Origin: Spirosoma sp. KUDC1026 | GTDB taxonomy: Bacteria; Bacteroidota; Bacteroidia; Cytophagales; Spirosomataceae | DNA length: 64,000 nucleotides | Direction: 5' to 3' | NCBI RefSeq assembly: GCF_013375035.1 | Contig: NZ_CP056032.1 | Coordinates: 3,842,001 to 3,906,000 of the forward strand | Shown here: positions 6,313-15,949 of the stretch, piece by piece | Layout: the number at the start of each line of letters is the position of its first letter | How positions within the stretch are numbered: the stretch's first letter is position 1 | Made by a program: the position numbers and the translations under genes | Notes under the pieces: generated by a model | Databases searched by the model: none | What the model saw: only the letters and a program-made list of their open reading frames with translations | Told to the model about the DNA's origin: nothing

Positions 6313-9159
6313 TTACCTGGGCAGATAAACGCTGAACGTAGCCCCTTGTCCGGGTCGGCTGGTGGCCGTAATGGCCCCGCCGTGGTTGGCCACTACCTTC
6401 TGACAGATGGCCAGCCCAACGCCCGTTCCGGCGAATTCGTTACGCCCGTGGAGCCGCTGAAAGACCTGAAAAATCCGGTCTACATACTTCTCGTCGAAGC
6501 CAATCCCGTTGTCGATTACGTCAATTCGGTAATATACAGCCGTATGACGGACCGGACTTACCGATCCGGGCAACTCGTCAATCCGTAGAGCACTGGCCTG
6601 AATTTGGATGTGGGGGGCAATAGTTTTCCCGAATGGATCTGTCTGCCGGAACTTGAGTGCATTGCTGATGAGGTTCTGAAAAAGCTGACGCAGCTGCGAC
6701 GCATCGCCCGGCACGATGGGGAGTTCCGATACGTCGATCCGGGCGTTGGTTTCTTCAATGGCGACGGAGACGTTATCCAGTGTATCCGTAACAACCTGCC
6801 GAAGGGCTACCGGTTCGGTGGTGGCCTGTCGGGTCGAGATGCGGGAGAACGTCAGCAGATCCTTGATCAGGATAGACATGCGGTTGGCAGCCCCCTGCAT
6901 CCGTTCCAGATACGCCAGTTCATCGCCGGTTGTGCTGGCATACCGCGTTTTCAACAAATCACCAAACTGCTGAATCTTGCGGAGGGGCTCCTGCAGATCG
7001 TGGCTGGCGATGTAGGCAAACTGTTCCAGGTTCTCATTCGAGCGGGTCAGGTTCCGGTTCACTTCGCCCAGTTTCTCGTTCGTGGCGATAAACTCCGCGT
7101 TGATGCTGGTCAGTTCCTCGTTCATGGTTGCCAGCTCCTCATTTATCGACGCCAGCTCTTCGGTACGGCGCTGTACCTGCTGCTCAAGAGCCAGCTGAAG
7201 CTCGCGCTGGGCAGTAATCTCCTGGGTTACACCCACCATCCGCGTTGGCTGTCCGTCAACGACCTGTACCGGCAGCCCTGTCGCTTTGATCCAGTGCAGC
7301 GAACCATCGGGCCAGTTAACCCGGTATTCGGCATGGTAGGTCTGCATGGTTTCACAGGCTTCACTTACCGCTTCCTGCATCTGGGGCAGATCTTCGGGGA
7401 GAACCATACTCAGCAGGTCAGGGAAGTTCAGCGTAGCATCGGGCAGCAGTCCATAGTTTGCTTTACAACGGGCCGTACAGGCCATATCGCCCGTTGTCAG
7501 ATTGAGTTCATAGGACCCTAACAGGCCAGCATCCAGGGCCATAATCAGGCGTTGGGTTGTTTGCAGCAGTTCTTCCTGCGCGACTTCCAGGTGCTGCCGC
7601 GCCAGCACCTGCTCGGTTACGTCCACGGCCGAGTTAACGACACCGTACACAGTCCCCGCCGAATCGCGCAGGGGCTGAAACATCAGGTTGTAATAATTGT
7701 CCTGGATCTCTCCTCCCCGCAAAACAGCGTATTTTCGCTCCCGCAGGTACCGGCTTACCCCTGAGTTATACACTTTCTGCAACGAAGTCATGTCGTGCTG
7801 CTGAGCCAGCTCAGGAATGGCCTCGCCAAACGTTTTGCCAATAACGGGGCCTTCCAGACCCAGCATATCCATCATGCGGGCGTTAACGAATTGCAGTCGC
7901 AGCTCCTCACCAACAAATACGGCCTTGGCCACGGGCGACTGTTCGATAACCGTCCGGGCAAATAGTTCGCTTTTCTGCAAGGCCTCCTGCGCTTCCAGTT
8001 CCGTGCGCAGGTCCCGGAATACGCCCGCAATAGCGTAGGGCTGCCCCGTTGTCGAGTCGGTCAGCAGATACACCTGAGCCGCCACCGGAAAACGTTCTTC
8101 GGTTTTTGGCCGCCAGAACCAGGTTGTTCCCGTCCACTGACCCGCAATAACACGGGGAATAATCTCAGTTTCCAGCCGTATCTGCTCTTCGGGCGGGTAA
8201 AAATACCGGATCGATTTGCCGACTACGTCATCTCGACTGACACCGAACAGGGCCAGGGCGTAGTCGTTGATGAACTGCACCTGCCCATCCAGGCCCGAAA
8301 CGGTCATAATCTCGGGCGCGTTTTCGACCAGCAGGGCCAGCTGCTGCTGCTGCCGTCGGTTCAGCACCTGTTCCGTTACGTCGATACAGACGATGGATAC
8401 GCCGGTAATGGTTTTATCCAGTCCGATAAAGGGTTCGCAGGTAAGATCCAGGTAAATAGTACAAATCTGGCCGTCGCGTTCCAGTTTAAGCATCAGCTCC
8501 CGGGCTACGAAGGGCTGTCCCGTTTCGCAAACGCTGGTCAGCACCGGCCCCATTCCCTGCTTTCTGAGCTCCGGAAAGATATCCAGCAGCGGCTGGGCGA
8601 TCACCTTGTCGCGCGTGCGGTCCCAGAGGGCAAGCATCCGGCCGTTGACCAGGGATACCCGAAAATCTGGTCCGTTAAACAGAGCCATGGCTACCGGTGC
8701 CTGTTCAACAAGCTGCTGAAACTGTAGCTCGGCGGCTCCGGGCAGAAACGGGCTTTGCGTAGCCACCGCATCGATAATGCCCGACAGGCGTTCAAGGATA
8801 CCTTCCGAATTATAGTAGGCCCGACCTTTGGCCCGTAACCGGCGCACGGCTCCAGGCTGGGTATTCAGCCGAAAAATAATTTCGTATGGTTTCTCCGACT
8901 CACCAGCCTCCGGTTTTTGTAACGCATCCTGAACCCTGAACCGATCTTCGGGATCCAGCAAAGCCAGCACCGTTTCGGTGCCAACGTAGGCTTCGCTCGA
9001 TGGCGTACCAAGCAGTTCCCGGCAGCAGGGGTCCCACCAGCATTGACCAGTTTTCAGGTCGGCTTCCCACGTACCGATTCCGGCCGCATGTAGTGCCGCT
9101 TGCTGGTGCGGGTTCTGGGTCGAACTGGTCAGACTAACTCGTTTTTGTTCATCCGTCAT
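6313..9159 (-). CDS. Large multi-PAS sensor histidine kinase (second of a tandem pair)
   Basis: A soluble kinase of 948 residues. About five PAS domains in a row fill residues 20-655; PAC tails such as GVVNSAVDVTEQVL and RMVGVTQEITAQREL mark their ends. A coiled coil built on repeats of the type INEELATMNEEL (655-705) leads to HisKA (FAYIASHDLQEPLRKIQQF, phosphoacceptor His in SHDLQEP) and a C-terminal HATPase domain (NLISNALKFRQ, DNGIGFDEKYVDRIFQVFQRLHG, GVGLAICQKVV). There is no receiver domain and no membrane helix. The start is taken as the ATG at 9159; an upstream TTG at 9186 gives nine more residues but is less likely. It lies 91 nt downstream of a close paralogue on the same strand. 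The partner regulator is not nearby. Confidence 0.92.
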   Translation of the reverse strand: MTDEQKRVSLTSSTQNPHQQAALHAAGIGTWEADLKTGQCWWDPCCRELLGTPSSEAYVGTETVLALLDPEDRFRVQDALQKPEAGESEKPYEIIFRLNTQPGAVRRLRAKGRAYYNSEGILERLSGIIDAVATQSPFLPGAAELQFQQLVEQAPVAMALFNGPDFRVSLVNGRMLALWDRTRDKVIAQPLLDIFPELRKQGMGPVLTSVCETGQPFVARELMLKLERDGQICTIYLDLTCEPFIGLDKTITGVSIVCIDVTEQVLNRRQQQQLALLVENAPEIMTVSGLDGQVQFINDYALALFGVSRDDVVGKSIRYFYPPEEQIRLETEIIPRVIAGQWTGTTWFWRPKTEERFPVAAQVYLLTDSTTGQPYAIAGVFRDLRTELEAQEALQKSELFARTVIEQSPVAKAVFVGEELRLQFVNARMMDMLGLEGPVIGKTFGEAIPELAQQHDMTSLQKVYNSGVSRYLRERKYAVLRGGEIQDNYYNLMFQPLRDSAGTVYGVVNSAVDVTEQVLARQHLEVAQEELLQTTQRLIMALDAGLLGSYELNLTTGDMACTARCKANYGLLPDATLNFPDLLSMVLPEDLPQMQEAVSEACETMQTYHAEYRVNWPDGSLHWIKATGLPVQVVDGQPTRMVGVTQEITAQRELQLALEQQVQRRTEELASINEELATMNEELTSINAEFIATNEKLGEVNRNLTRSNENLEQFAYIASHDLQEPLRKIQQFGDLLKTRYASTTGDELAYLERMQGAANRMSILIKDLLTFSRISTRQATTEPVALRQVVTDTLDNVSVAIEETNARIDVSELPIVPGDASQLRQLFQNLISNALKFRQTDPFGKTIAPHIQIQASALRIDELPGSVSPVRHTAVYYRIDVIDNGIGFDEKYVDRIFQVFQRLHGRNEFAGTGVGLAICQKVVANHGGAITATSRPGQGATFSVYLPR

Positions 9160-9250
9160 GGAGTAACGAATCCTTTTGCCAGGCAATTTAGCAAAGGATT
9201 CATGTTACCAAAAGGTTTATGGCCAAAACAAACAAGTTAGTTAGCGCGTT

Positions 9251-12094
9251 TTAGGCCGGCATAAATATACTGAACGTAGCACCTTCGCCGGGTTTACTGC
9301 TGGCCGTGATGGCTCCGCCATGATTCGCTGCCACTTTTTCGCAGATAGCCAGCCCGATCCCCGTGCCAACGAACTCGTTCTTGCCGTGCAGGCGCTGAAA
9401 GACCTGAAAGATCCGGTCTACGTATTTCTCGTCGAAACCGATACCATTGTCGACCACGTCGATCTGATGATATGCAGCACTGGACCGGGTGGGCCGCGCA
9501 CCAGTCGGCAAGTCGGACGCATTGACACGCCGGGCGCTTACCCAAATCTCCGGTATACTACCGGGCTGCTGAAACTTGAGCGCATTGCTGATGAGGTTCT
9601 GAAAAAGCTGGCCCAGCTGAGAAGGATCTCCCTGCACGACGGGCAGCGCATCCGCATGAACGATGGCCTTTGTTTCCTGAATGCGCAGATCCAGATCCGT
9701 CAGCACCCCGCTCACAACCTGATTCAGACCGACGAGAATGCTGTTGTTCTGCGAATTCGAGATGCGGGAGAACGTCAGCAGATCGCGGATGAGGGCTGAC
9801 ATTCGGCTGGCCGCCGACTGCATTCGGTTGAGGTAATCAATACCATCACCCAACTGCCCGGCGTACCGGGTCTTGAGCAGATCACCAAACTGCTGCACCT
9901 TTCGTAATGGCTCCTGCAGATCATGACTCGCTACGTAGGCAAACTGCTGTAGGTTATCGTTGGAGCGAATCAGCAGCTGATTGGCTTTTTCAAGTTCTTC
10001 ATTGATGGCAGCCAGTTCTTCATTGGCGGCCGCAATCTCTTCATTGGTCGTCGTCATCTCCTCGTTCATGGCTTCGAGCTCTTCGGTTCGCTCCTGCACC
10101 AAGTGTTCGAGCGCCAGTTGTATTTCCCGCTGCTCGGTTACGTCCTGGGCGGTACCGCTCAGCGTACGAGGATTACCTTCGTCGTCGTAGAACACCTGCG
10201 CCTGTGCATGAATGATCCGGCGCTGCCCCGTCCGCTGATTGATGACAGGATGCTCGTTTTCGTAAAAGCCGGACGAGCCCGGTCGAACTACCGCCTGGAG
10301 TTGCTCGGCCACCCGCTGGCGATCCTCTTCGGGCAGTGGATTGAACACCTCCGTTAGCGGCTGCGTCTCTTCCGTAAAGCCAAGCCATTCTTTAAACCGG
10401 TCGGAATACTGAAACTGGCCCGTTTTTATATCCATACTCCAGGTGGCCAGCTCCGCCAGTTCAACCGCGCCCCGCAGGGCCTTTTCCGTATCCGCGATCT
10501 GCTGCCGGGCTTTCACCTCACCCGTAACGTCAATGGCAATGTCCAGAACGGCATATACGTTTCCCTGCTCGTCAAACAGAGGGCTATAGGTGATATTATA
10601 AAAGTTATGCGTCATGACGCCATGCTGCACAATATCGACCTGCGTATTAAAGCTCTGGTACATTTTTCCGGTGGTGTAGACATCATCCAGAATCTGCAGA
10701 AAGGGCTGACTGTTCAGTTCCGGCATCACTTCCCGCAGCGGTTTACCAACAATATCCGGCCCTTTGCCGACAATATCGATAAACGCATGATTCGGCAATT
10801 CAACGATCAGGTCCCGCCCCACGAACAGCCCCATGGCTGCCGGAGCCGTTGAAATAATTGATCGCAGTTTAGCCTCACTGACTTCCAGTCGCTGACGGGC
10901 ACGCACGCCGTCCGTTATCTCGATGGCGGTGTTGATAATTCCGTAAATCTCACCCGATGTCCGGCGCAGGGGCTTGAACGTAAAGTTGTAGACACCGGCA
11001 TAGGTCTCTCCGTTACGGATCAGCTCAAAATGTCCTTCGGGATTCGTATAGGTTTCGCCGGTGGTATAGACCTGCCGGAGAATAGTCATGAGCGACGTAT
11101 GCTTCAGCTCGGGAACGGCCTCCATGAATGGTTTCCCCAGCACCGCCCGGCCATCGCGCCCCAGAATATCCAGCATCTTTTCATTAACCCGGTTGATGAT
11201 CATGTCCTCGCCCAGGAAAACCATTTTCGGCACGGGCGAGTGTTCAATGATCGTCTGCAGGTACAGCTCCCGTTCTTCCAGTTCCTGCTGGCTCATCACC
11301 TGCTCCGTTACGTCCACGGCCATATTCATGATGGCATACACGTCCCCCTGCTCGTTGAACAGCGGCTTATACGTAAAATTGAAGTAAAACGGGGTCAACT
11401 GCCCATCCACGACCAGATCGGCCCGATCTTGGGTAGCTGCGTATGATTTCCCCGTGGCATACACCTCGGCCAGAATGTTTGGAAACGGCTGATCAGCCAG
11501 TTCGGGTAGCCCTTCGAGCAGTGGTTTCCCGAGAACGGATGCATCTTTGCCCCAGTATCGGAGCATGGTTTCGTTCGCTACGTCTATCCGCATATCCGGC
11601 CCGACCAGCAGGCAGGTGGCCACGGGAGCCTGCTCGATCAGGCTGCGGAAGCGCCGTTCACTGTCGGCCAGCTGCTGCTGTATCCGAACGTCTTTAGTAA
11701 CATCCTGTGCGACGCCCGCGAACCGCAGGATAGCGCCTGATCCGGAGAAGTAGCCCTGCCCGTACACACGTACCCAGCGCTGATCCCGGTCGTTTTCGGC
11801 CGTTGTCCGGTACGTTACATCATACCCGCCCCCCGATGCAGGATTCATGGCCCAGGCCACGGCAGCCTCCACCCGGTCAATGTCGTCCGGATGCACATGC
11901 CGAATCGTCTGTTCGTAGGGTAACGGCTTATCGACCCGCAAGCCAAACAACTCGCGGCACCGATCGTCCCAGATAACCAGGTTGGTTGCGGGGTCCAGTT
12001 CCCAGACACCAAGCCGGGCTGATTTCAGGGCAAAATCAATATCTAATCGCTCGTTGAGCCCCTTGTTCTCAAATGGCTTCTGCTCGCCAGTCAT
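9251..12094 (-). CDS. Large multi-PAS sensor histidine kinase (first of a tandem pair)
   Basis: A 947-residue paralogue of the next kinase, with the same order: about five PAS domains (residues 20-655), a long coil with NEE-type repeats (EEMTTTNEEIAAANEELAA), HisKA with FAYVASHDLQEPLRKVQQF and HATPase (NLISNALKFQQ, DNGIGFDEKYVDRIFQVFQ). PAS domains 2-4 share a repeated pattern (EQAPVATCLLVGPDMRIDVAN, EHSPVPKMVFLGEDMIINRVN), suggesting internal duplication. It has neither transmembrane segments nor a receiver. A perfect TACTTTTG -7 element lies 25 nt before the ATG. The pair probably arose by tandem duplication and may hetero-oligomerise, which is inference. Confidence 0.92.
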   Translation of the reverse strand: MTGEQKPFENKGLNERLDIDFALKSARLGVWELDPATNLVIWDDRCRELFGLRVDKPLPYEQTIRHVHPDDIDRVEAAVAWAMNPASGGGYDVTYRTTAENDRDQRWVRVYGQGYFSGSGAILRFAGVAQDVTKDVRIQQQLADSERRFRSLIEQAPVATCLLVGPDMRIDVANETMLRYWGKDASVLGKPLLEGLPELADQPFPNILAEVYATGKSYAATQDRADLVVDGQLTPFYFNFTYKPLFNEQGDVYAIMNMAVDVTEQVMSQQELEERELYLQTIIEHSPVPKMVFLGEDMIINRVNEKMLDILGRDGRAVLGKPFMEAVPELKHTSLMTILRQVYTTGETYTNPEGHFELIRNGETYAGVYNFTFKPLRRTSGEIYGIINTAIEITDGVRARQRLEVSEAKLRSIISTAPAAMGLFVGRDLIVELPNHAFIDIVGKGPDIVGKPLREVMPELNSQPFLQILDDVYTTGKMYQSFNTQVDIVQHGVMTHNFYNITYSPLFDEQGNVYAVLDIAIDVTGEVKARQQIADTEKALRGAVELAELATWSMDIKTGQFQYSDRFKEWLGFTEETQPLTEVFNPLPEEDRQRVAEQLQAVVRPGSSGFYENEHPVINQRTGQRRIIHAQAQVFYDDEGNPRTLSGTAQDVTEQREIQLALEHLVQERTEELEAMNEEMTTTNEEIAAANEELAAINEELEKANQLLIRSNDNLQQFAYVASHDLQEPLRKVQQFGDLLKTRYAGQLGDGIDYLNRMQSAASRMSALIRDLLTFSRISNSQNNSILVGLNQVVSGVLTDLDLRIQETKAIVHADALPVVQGDPSQLGQLFQNLISNALKFQQPGSIPEIWVSARRVNASDLPTGARPTRSSAAYHQIDVVDNGIGFDEKYVDRIFQVFQRLHGKNEFVGTGIGLAICEKVAANHGGAITASSKPGEGATFSIFMPA

Positions 12095-12119
12095 GAATAC
12101 GTATAACAGCTTTAAAGGA

Positions 12120-12127
12120 CAAAAGTA
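12120..12127 (-). promoter_or_regulatory. -7 element (TACTTTTG) for the tandem kinase genes
   Basis: A perfect TAnnTTTG match on the minus strand, 25 nt upstream of the ATG at 12094. The -33 region is weak (TTAGG instead of TTG). Confidence 0.45.
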
Positions 12128-12227
12128 GGTGGATGGATTTGTAGTAGCCTAACCAGACCGTCAGCTTTTAGGTTTTAACGGTCATTTCGTGCTTGTTTTC
12201 AGGCTATACATCGTACTGCCCCCTACG

Positions 12228-13952
12228 TTACTCAGGACGCCCTCCAGCTACGTTCGTTACCGACGAATTTGGCCGGGCCTGCCCGATGGTATCAACAAAC
12301 AGCAGGCCATCGAAACGCTCGATTAGCCGGATGGGTTGAAAATAGGCCTGGGCAAAACCAGGTCTGTAAACCGAGCCGATGCTCCGCATGGGGAGGGGCT
12401 CGGTCAGCCAGTTTTCACCGTAGGTGTTTCGTGGCATCGACCGGAAATCAACGATGAATGTTTTTAGGCCCGTCCGGGCCAGATACCCGTCTACCGACTG
12501 TTCGGGCGCAGTGTTGGCCGGAAACGGCCTCAGCCACTGACGGGACGAATCGGCGGTCGGCACTTCCCGCGCCAGAAATGTACCTTGGTTAAAGCTGGTC
12601 CCCAGAGCGTAGTAGGCACTTCCATAAAACGCCCGCAGGTAAGCGCCCAGCGGTCTGAAGAGACGGTTTCCGCCCGTTGCTACGTGCCCATTATGCCCCC
12701 AGATCACGAAGCGGGTTCCGGCAGGCTCCCGCTCGATCAGCCGCCGACAGTTATCGGCCATGTACCGGTCACGCGGAGCAATACCCGCCGAATCCGGCTG
12801 TCCGTAAAACTCAGCATACTGCGTCAGTACGTGGGCATACGCGCGCAGCTGTTCGTATTCGTCCCGGTCGGCGGGTTCTGTCGATCGTAAACTATCCAGA
12901 CTGTCAGACAGCTTGCTGTAGCTGTCCTGCGCCTGTCTTAGTGCATACTGCGCTGCCGAGCTGGTGTCGGAACGTACCGATTGGAGCGAATCCAGGTCCA
13001 GGGCGAACAGGGCTTCCGTTAACCTAACCCGCTCCGGGGCCACCCGCTTCAGGTAGGCTAGTAATTTGTCTTTACCCGGCTGGTTATACTGAGGATCAAT
13101 GCCCGCGAACCGAAGCTGTTCGGCCGCCGGAACGTCCTGGTTGTACTGGCGTGCCCAATCGATCAGCCCTTTCATTTCGTGGGTATCCCAGGCCCAGAAC
13201 CCCTGCCCGGCGAGGACGTTTTCATCCCCGTCGGTTTTTCCCGTTACGTAGTCGTTAATCTGCTGCCAGCCCGCGTAGCTTCCTTCCATAACAAGTACTC
13301 GAAATCCCATATCCCGAACCAGAAAGTCGAGCAGCCGGTGTTTGGCCTGAAAAAATTCGTGGGCGCCATGCACCTGTTCCCCGATACCTACAACCCGCAC
13401 CCCACGCAGTACGTCTTTCAGTGGGGCCAGATCCGTCCGGCTGGTATCGATCGATAGCGTCGTCAGAGGAATAGCCCCCGATTTCAGCCAGTTGACAATA
13501 GCGGTCTGTTTCCGGCGTCTTTCGGCCAACTGGGCAGCGTACGCATCTCCCGACAGCAGTTCATTCAGTTCGAGGGTATAATGGCCCGTTGGGCCGGGCC
13601 TACCGGGGGCACGTACCTGCACCGTGTACAATCCCGCGTGTGGTGCCTGAAACAGACTCTGTTCTTGTTCATACTCGTCCACCGATGTACTCGTGTGCGG
13701 AATTGACGTACCCGCAATGTCTGTCACACGGACCGTCGCATCAGTTCCCTGTCGGATGAGTGTAATTTTCATCACCTGTCTGCGCTGTAAGGCCAGCGTG
13801 TAGGTATGCGATTCGGTCGGGCGGAGCGCCCGACCAATTGGCTTATTTACTACCAATGGCAGCCCAATGGACTGCCCGGTCGTTTCCTGTCCCAGCCGCA
13901 GGACGATCAGGCAAACCAGTACAATGAATCGATGTCCGGCGACTGAACTCAT
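12228..13952 (-). CDS. Exported erythromycin-esterase-like protein
   Basis: A 574-residue protein. Residues 1-27 are a signal peptide; residues 35-130 form a beta-rich domain resembling a pre-peptidase C-terminal (PPC) module (GLYTVQVRAP ... GHYTLELNEL). From about 180 onwards it matches the erythromycin-esterase fold: GIGEQVHGAHEFF (H195 at the position of the catalytic histidine of Ere enzymes), VMEGSYAGW with an acidic residue, and WGHNGHVA. Family members hydrolyse the lactone of macrolides, but most environmental homologues are uncharacterised hydrolases, so macrolide resistance should not be assumed. The N-terminal beta module is unusual relative to plain EreA. It is the first gene of its minus-strand group; the neighbours are unrelated. 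Confidence 0.82.
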   Translation of the reverse strand: MSSVAGHRFIVLVCLIVLRLGQETTGQSIGLPLVVNKPIGRALRPTESHTYTLALQRRQVMKITLIRQGTDATVRVTDIAGTSIPHTSTSVDEYEQEQSLFQAPHAGLYTVQVRAPGRPGPTGHYTLELNELLSGDAYAAQLAERRRKQTAIVNWLKSGAIPLTTLSIDTSRTDLAPLKDVLRGVRVVGIGEQVHGAHEFFQAKHRLLDFLVRDMGFRVLVMEGSYAGWQQINDYVTGKTDGDENVLAGQGFWAWDTHEMKGLIDWARQYNQDVPAAEQLRFAGIDPQYNQPGKDKLLAYLKRVAPERVRLTEALFALDLDSLQSVRSDTSSAAQYALRQAQDSYSKLSDSLDSLRSTEPADRDEYEQLRAYAHVLTQYAEFYGQPDSAGIAPRDRYMADNCRRLIEREPAGTRFVIWGHNGHVATGGNRLFRPLGAYLRAFYGSAYYALGTSFNQGTFLAREVPTADSSRQWLRPFPANTAPEQSVDGYLARTGLKTFIVDFRSMPRNTYGENWLTEPLPMRSIGSVYRPGFAQAYFQPIRLIERFDGLLFVDTIGQARPNSSVTNVAGGRPE

Positions 13953-14048
13953 AGATGTAAATAATTGGGGCCAGCAGGCAGTTGTCTGGCTGTCGCAATC
14001 CTCCCGTTATTTGTCGGTTTTCACCCGTATTGCGGTTAAGGGCCAACA

Positions 14049-14056
14049 TACCTTTG
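14049..14056 (+). promoter_or_regulatory. -7 element (TACCTTTG) upstream of the RibD-like gene
   Basis: Perfect TAnnTTTG match. A TTG lies 16 nt further upstream (14030-14032), closer than the usual 19-20 nt. It would give a leader of about 110 nt before the ATG at 14175. Confidence 0.3.
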
Positions 14057-14174
14057 TCCGCGCATTAATCAATTGTAAAACAATATACAGACGGTCTTAA
14101 CCTCCATTCAACAACCAGGCCGGGAAAATAGACAAATACCAAATCAACTAACCTCTAATCGGATCAACATACCT

Positions 14175-14730
14175 ATGCGACACTTAAAACTTCAGGTACA
14201 GATCACTATCGATGGTTTTTATTGCTGGTCCCAACAGTGAAATGGACTGGCTGACGTTCAACTGGGACGAGGACCTCAAAAACTACGTAGGCGCCCTGAC
14301 TGAGTCGGTCGACACCATTGTTCTTGGTCGCAAGCTCGCGCAAGGGTTCATTCCTCACTGGGCGGCAAACCCGGAGCTGGAAGGTGCCGACACGATCAAC
14401 GCAACGCCGAAAGTTGTTTTCACCAAAACGCTGCCGGAGTCCGACTGGGCGAATACAGTACTGGCTACCGGCGATCTGATGGACGAACTAACAACGTTGA
14501 AAGAGCAGGCTGGTCAGGATATTATCGTGTATGGTGGAGCTACGTTCGTTTCGGCGCTGATCAAACACAACCTCATCGACGAGTATCATCTGTTTGTCAA
14601 TCCAGCAGCTATCGGCAACGGTCTGGCTATTTTCCGGGATATTGACCACACCCAGCGACTAACGCTGGTCGACGCCAAACCTTTTGCCTGTGGTATTGTG
14701 GTACTGCACTACGTTTCCAAAACGACCTAG
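14175..14730 (+). pseudogene. RibD C-terminal/dihydrofolate-reductase-like protein, frameshifted near its start
   Basis: The main reading frame encodes a reductase of the RibD C-terminal domain superfamily (FIAGPNSEMDWLTFNWDEDL ... TIVLGRKLAQGF ... IIVYGGATFVSALIKHNLIDEYHLFVNPAAIGNG ... VVLHYV), which usually binds NADPH. The expected N-terminus is present but in another frame: the ATG at 14175 reads MRHLKLQVQITIDGF and then meets a stop, while FIAGPNSEMDW continues one base later. A run of five T at 14216-14220 contains the extra base; four T would restore MRHLKLQVQITIDGFIAGPN exactly. It is either a real frameshift or a homopolymer sequencing error. An ATG at 14212 opens the main frame but would remove the first strand of the fold. 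Confidence 0.8.
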
Positions 14731-14764
14731 CGCTACCGGGCCTGTTATGCAGATCGTGTTAATG

Positions 14765-14807
14765 AAGCAAAGATGGCCGCCCTTAACCGGGGCGGCCATC
14801 TTTGCTT
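14765..14807. terminator. Bidirectional hairpin terminator
   Basis: AAGCAAAGATGGCCGCC (14765-14781) pairs perfectly with GGCGGCCATCTTTGCTT (14791-14807), a 17-bp stem with a 9-nt loop. It lies between two convergent genes ending at 14730 and 14828. Confidence 0.88.
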
Positions 14808-14827
14808 TGAACGTAGTGGGACTCTAC

Positions 14828-15682
14828 TTACTTTTTGGCAGAAGCAATCAGATCGTTCGCCATTTTAACGTAGTCCGCATTTTTTGCCTGCGTTGCCAGA
14901 TCAACCGTTTTTTGGGCGCTGGCGATGGCTTTGGCTTTTTCGTTCAGTTTCAGCTCGATCCGGGCTTTCAGCAGCATCATCCAGAAAGCGTTCGGATTCT
15001 GCTCCGTGGCTTTGGTTACCCAGTTCAGCGCCTGTTTCAGATCCCGATTGGTATCGTAGTAATACGTAGCAGCCTCAAAATAAGCGGGTTTATCCGACGC
15101 CATTGATGCTTCGATGTTTTTCAGGATCGCCTGATCAATGTCAGCGGTGATGGTAACCGGAACGCGGGTCTTGTCCCACATAATCTCCAGCACAGCCGAG
15201 TTGGGCTTAATATCGGCGATGTTGATCGTAAAAGTTTCGGCTTTGTTAGCCAGCGTGGTTGGTTTCACCTGAACCCGTACGACCTCGTTTTCTTTGTTGT
15301 ACGCGCCTACGTTGGCACCCAGCGCCAGGTCTTTGGAAAGCATGACCTCCCAACTGCTTTTTCCCGGAATGGTGAACAGGCCGTAGGTTCCTGCTTTCAC
15401 CTCTTTGCCTTCCAGCTTCACGTCCGAGGAGAAGGTAATTTTAGAGGTTGCGTTGGCACCGGTACGCCATACTTTGTCGTAAGGAACCAGATCACCGAAG
15501 ACGGTACGGCCTTTGACCGCCGGCCTGGAATATTCCAGCGTAATATCTCCCAGCGCAAACCCTTGTTTGGTGGTCTGGAGCGGGCTGGCGGTTGGAATTC
15601 TGAGCTGAGCCTGCGTAACGGAATAGGCACTAACCGTGAGTAAAATAGCTGCGGCAATCGCCGGGAACGTTGGGCACTTCAT
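14828..15682 (-). CDS. DUF2911 secreted protein with C-terminal helical (TPR-like) tail
   Basis: A 284-residue exported protein. The signal peptide (MKCPTFPAIAAAILLTVSAYSVTQAQ) is followed by a DUF2911 beta domain with the typical ITLEYSRPAVKGRTVFG, YDKVWRTGANATSKITFS and AGTYGLFTIPG motifs. The last 90 residues are helical and resemble tetratricopeptide repeats (ALNWVTKATEQNPNAFWMML, then KAIASAQKTVDLA). DUF2911 is common in Bacteroidota and has no known activity. The ATG at 15682 is chosen because a perfect -7 element (15731-15738) lies between it and the upstream in-frame start at 15808, and because the signal peptide starts there. Confidence 0.88.
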   Translation of the reverse strand: MKCPTFPAIAAAILLTVSAYSVTQAQLRIPTASPLQTTKQGFALGDITLEYSRPAVKGRTVFGDLVPYDKVWRTGANATSKITFSSDVKLEGKEVKAGTYGLFTIPGKSSWEVMLSKDLALGANVGAYNKENEVVRVQVKPTTLANKAETFTINIADIKPNSAVLEIMWDKTRVPVTITADIDQAILKNIEASMASDKPAYFEAATYYYDTNRDLKQALNWVTKATEQNPNAFWMMLLKARIELKLNEKAKAIASAQKTVDLATQAKNADYVKMANDLIASAKK

Positions 15683-15730
15683 ACTGAAGGAATGGTAAAG
15701 TTTGTTACTATGCGTTTGTGTTTTGCCTCC

Positions 15731-15738
15731 CAAAGGTA
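15731..15738 (-). promoter_or_regulatory. -7 element (TACCTTTG) for the DUF2911 gene
   Basis: Perfect TAnnTTTG on the minus strand, 48 nt upstream of the ATG at 15682. It supports this start against the longer frame. Confidence 0.5.
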
Positions 15739-15949
15739 CAGCGATTGTGTTTGTTCCAGTTAACCTGTCCTTGAAATCAGACTGATTTACGTAGTTCGTT
15801 GCACCCAATATCGTTCACTTTCCCGATCCAGCTATCGATCTGATTGCCCGTTTCCGTCATAACTCCCCATAATCGACCATCATGAGCCATGATTGGCCTA
15901 TAGAGGAGCGATCAGGTATTTTTGTAGCCGTTAACGACTTACGAAACTA

